NCBI GenBank assembly: GCA_002068815.1
Contig: MWAC01000179.1
Location: forward strand, 1-5,663
From: Firmicutes bacterium ADurb.Bin467
GTDB taxonomy: Bacteria > Bacillota > Clostridia > Christensenellales > Aristaeellaceae
DNA: 5,663 nt
Direction: 5' to 3'
The position numbers were made by a program, and so were the translations under genes. Under the pieces are notes generated by a model, which had not been told where the DNA came from, ran no database searches, and was given only the letters and a program-made list of their open reading frames with translations. Below are positions 5,378-5,663 of this stretch, one piece after another. Numbering within the stretch: the stretch's first letter is position 1; each line of letters starts with the position of its first letter.

Positions 5378-5663
5378 AACCTTTTCCCGCCGGATCGACA
5401 CCCCGGTCGGGCCGATGACGCTCGTCTCGGACGGCGAGGCGCTTCTGCGCGCGGACTTCGGCGGAGCCCCGGCCGCGGACGCGTGCCCGGTGCTCGACCT
5501 CGCCGAGCGCGAGCTCCGGGAGTACTTCGAGGGAAACCGGCGCGAATTCAGCGTGCCTCTGAAGCCGGTCGGCACGCCGTTTCAGCTTCGCGTTTGGGAG
5601 GCGCTCCGGGCGATCCCGTACGGCGAGACGAGGAGCTATCAGGACGTCGCGCGCGCGGTCGGA
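5358..5663 (+). CDS. ogt: Methylated-DNA-[protein]-cysteine S-methyltransferase (Ogt type), 3' end off window
   Basis: The frame opens at ATG 5358 inside coaX and runs 102 codons to the right edge without a stop. Residues 10-70 fit the small N-terminal domain (TPVGPMTLVSDG at 15-26, then LLRADFGG). From residue 72 the DNA-binding methyltransferase domain begins: GTPFQLRVWEALRAIPYGET (72-91), then SYQDVARAVG, the start of the helix-turn-helix. These are the standard Ogt/MGMT signatures. The enzyme moves the alkyl group of O6-methylguanine irreversibly onto its own cysteine. The cysteine motif (PCHR) lies beyond the edge, so catalytic integrity cannot be checked. Family length is about 150-180 residues, so perhaps 60-70 residues are missing. 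A possible AAAGGA site precedes the start but is 14-15 nt away; translation probably depends on coupling with coaX. An internal ATG at 5415 is less likely because it would drop the first strand. Confidence 0.92.
   Translation, partial: MEKTQGRTFSRRIDTPVGPMTLVSDGEALLRADFGGAPAADACPVLDLAERELREYFEGNRREFSVPLKPVGTPFQLRVWEALRAIPYGETRSYQDVARAVG

Overview
The window is GC-rich bacterial DNA. The promoters are sigma-A-like (TTGACA/TATAAT type, several with an extended -10 TG) and the Shine-Dalgarno sequences are strong. Signal-peptide proteins made of Pro/Glu/Thr linkers and bacterial Ig-like (BIG_2) repeats, a short Clostridia-type cupin, and an ECF S-component beside a type III pantothenate kinase all suggest a GC-rich member of the Firmicutes/Clostridia, perhaps an uncultured gut lineage. 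That placement is inference; no rRNA or marker gene is present to prove it.

Layout. (1) Positions 1-3333, minus strand: the first 1111 codons of a very large secreted or surface protein whose C-terminus lies beyond the left edge. It has a signal peptide, nine PEATETP(V/A) octapeptides, a proline-rich spacer, two related Ig/FN3-like domains and at least nine BIG_2-like domains. Domains 2-4 and 5-7 form a tandemly duplicated three-domain block of about 243 residues, and a third copy has begun at the edge. (2) Positions 3334-3471: ribosome-binding site and promoter of that gene, and the intrinsic terminator of the next one. (3) Positions 3472-3813, minus strand: a 113-residue single-domain cupin. 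(4) Positions 3814-4020: a divergent promoter region with two back-to-back TATAAT boxes, a 10-bp perfect inverted repeat whose arms fall in the two promoters, and an AT-rich palindrome midway. (5) Positions 4021-5663, plus strand: a tightly packed operon of an ECF transporter S-component (4021-4602), coaX for type III pantothenate kinase (4607-5377), and the first 102 codons of an ogt-type O6-methylguanine-DNA methyltransferase (from 5358, overlapping coaX by 20 nt and cut by the right edge).

How the genes fit together. The S-component sits 4 nt before the kinase that phosphorylates pantothenate, so it most likely captures pantothenate for CoA synthesis, with a shared ECF energizing module encoded elsewhere. 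The DNA-repair gene appears to be a translationally coupled passenger in the same operon. The cupin and the surface protein are separate transcription units, divided by a terminator and a near-consensus promoter. The surface protein is probably structural or adhesive at the cell envelope; no catalytic domain is visible in the part shown.

The least ordinary features are the three-domain higher-order repeat in the surface protein, the slippage pattern of its octapeptide tract, and the symmetric divergent promoter region. I see no CRISPR array, mobile element, tRNA or rRNA.
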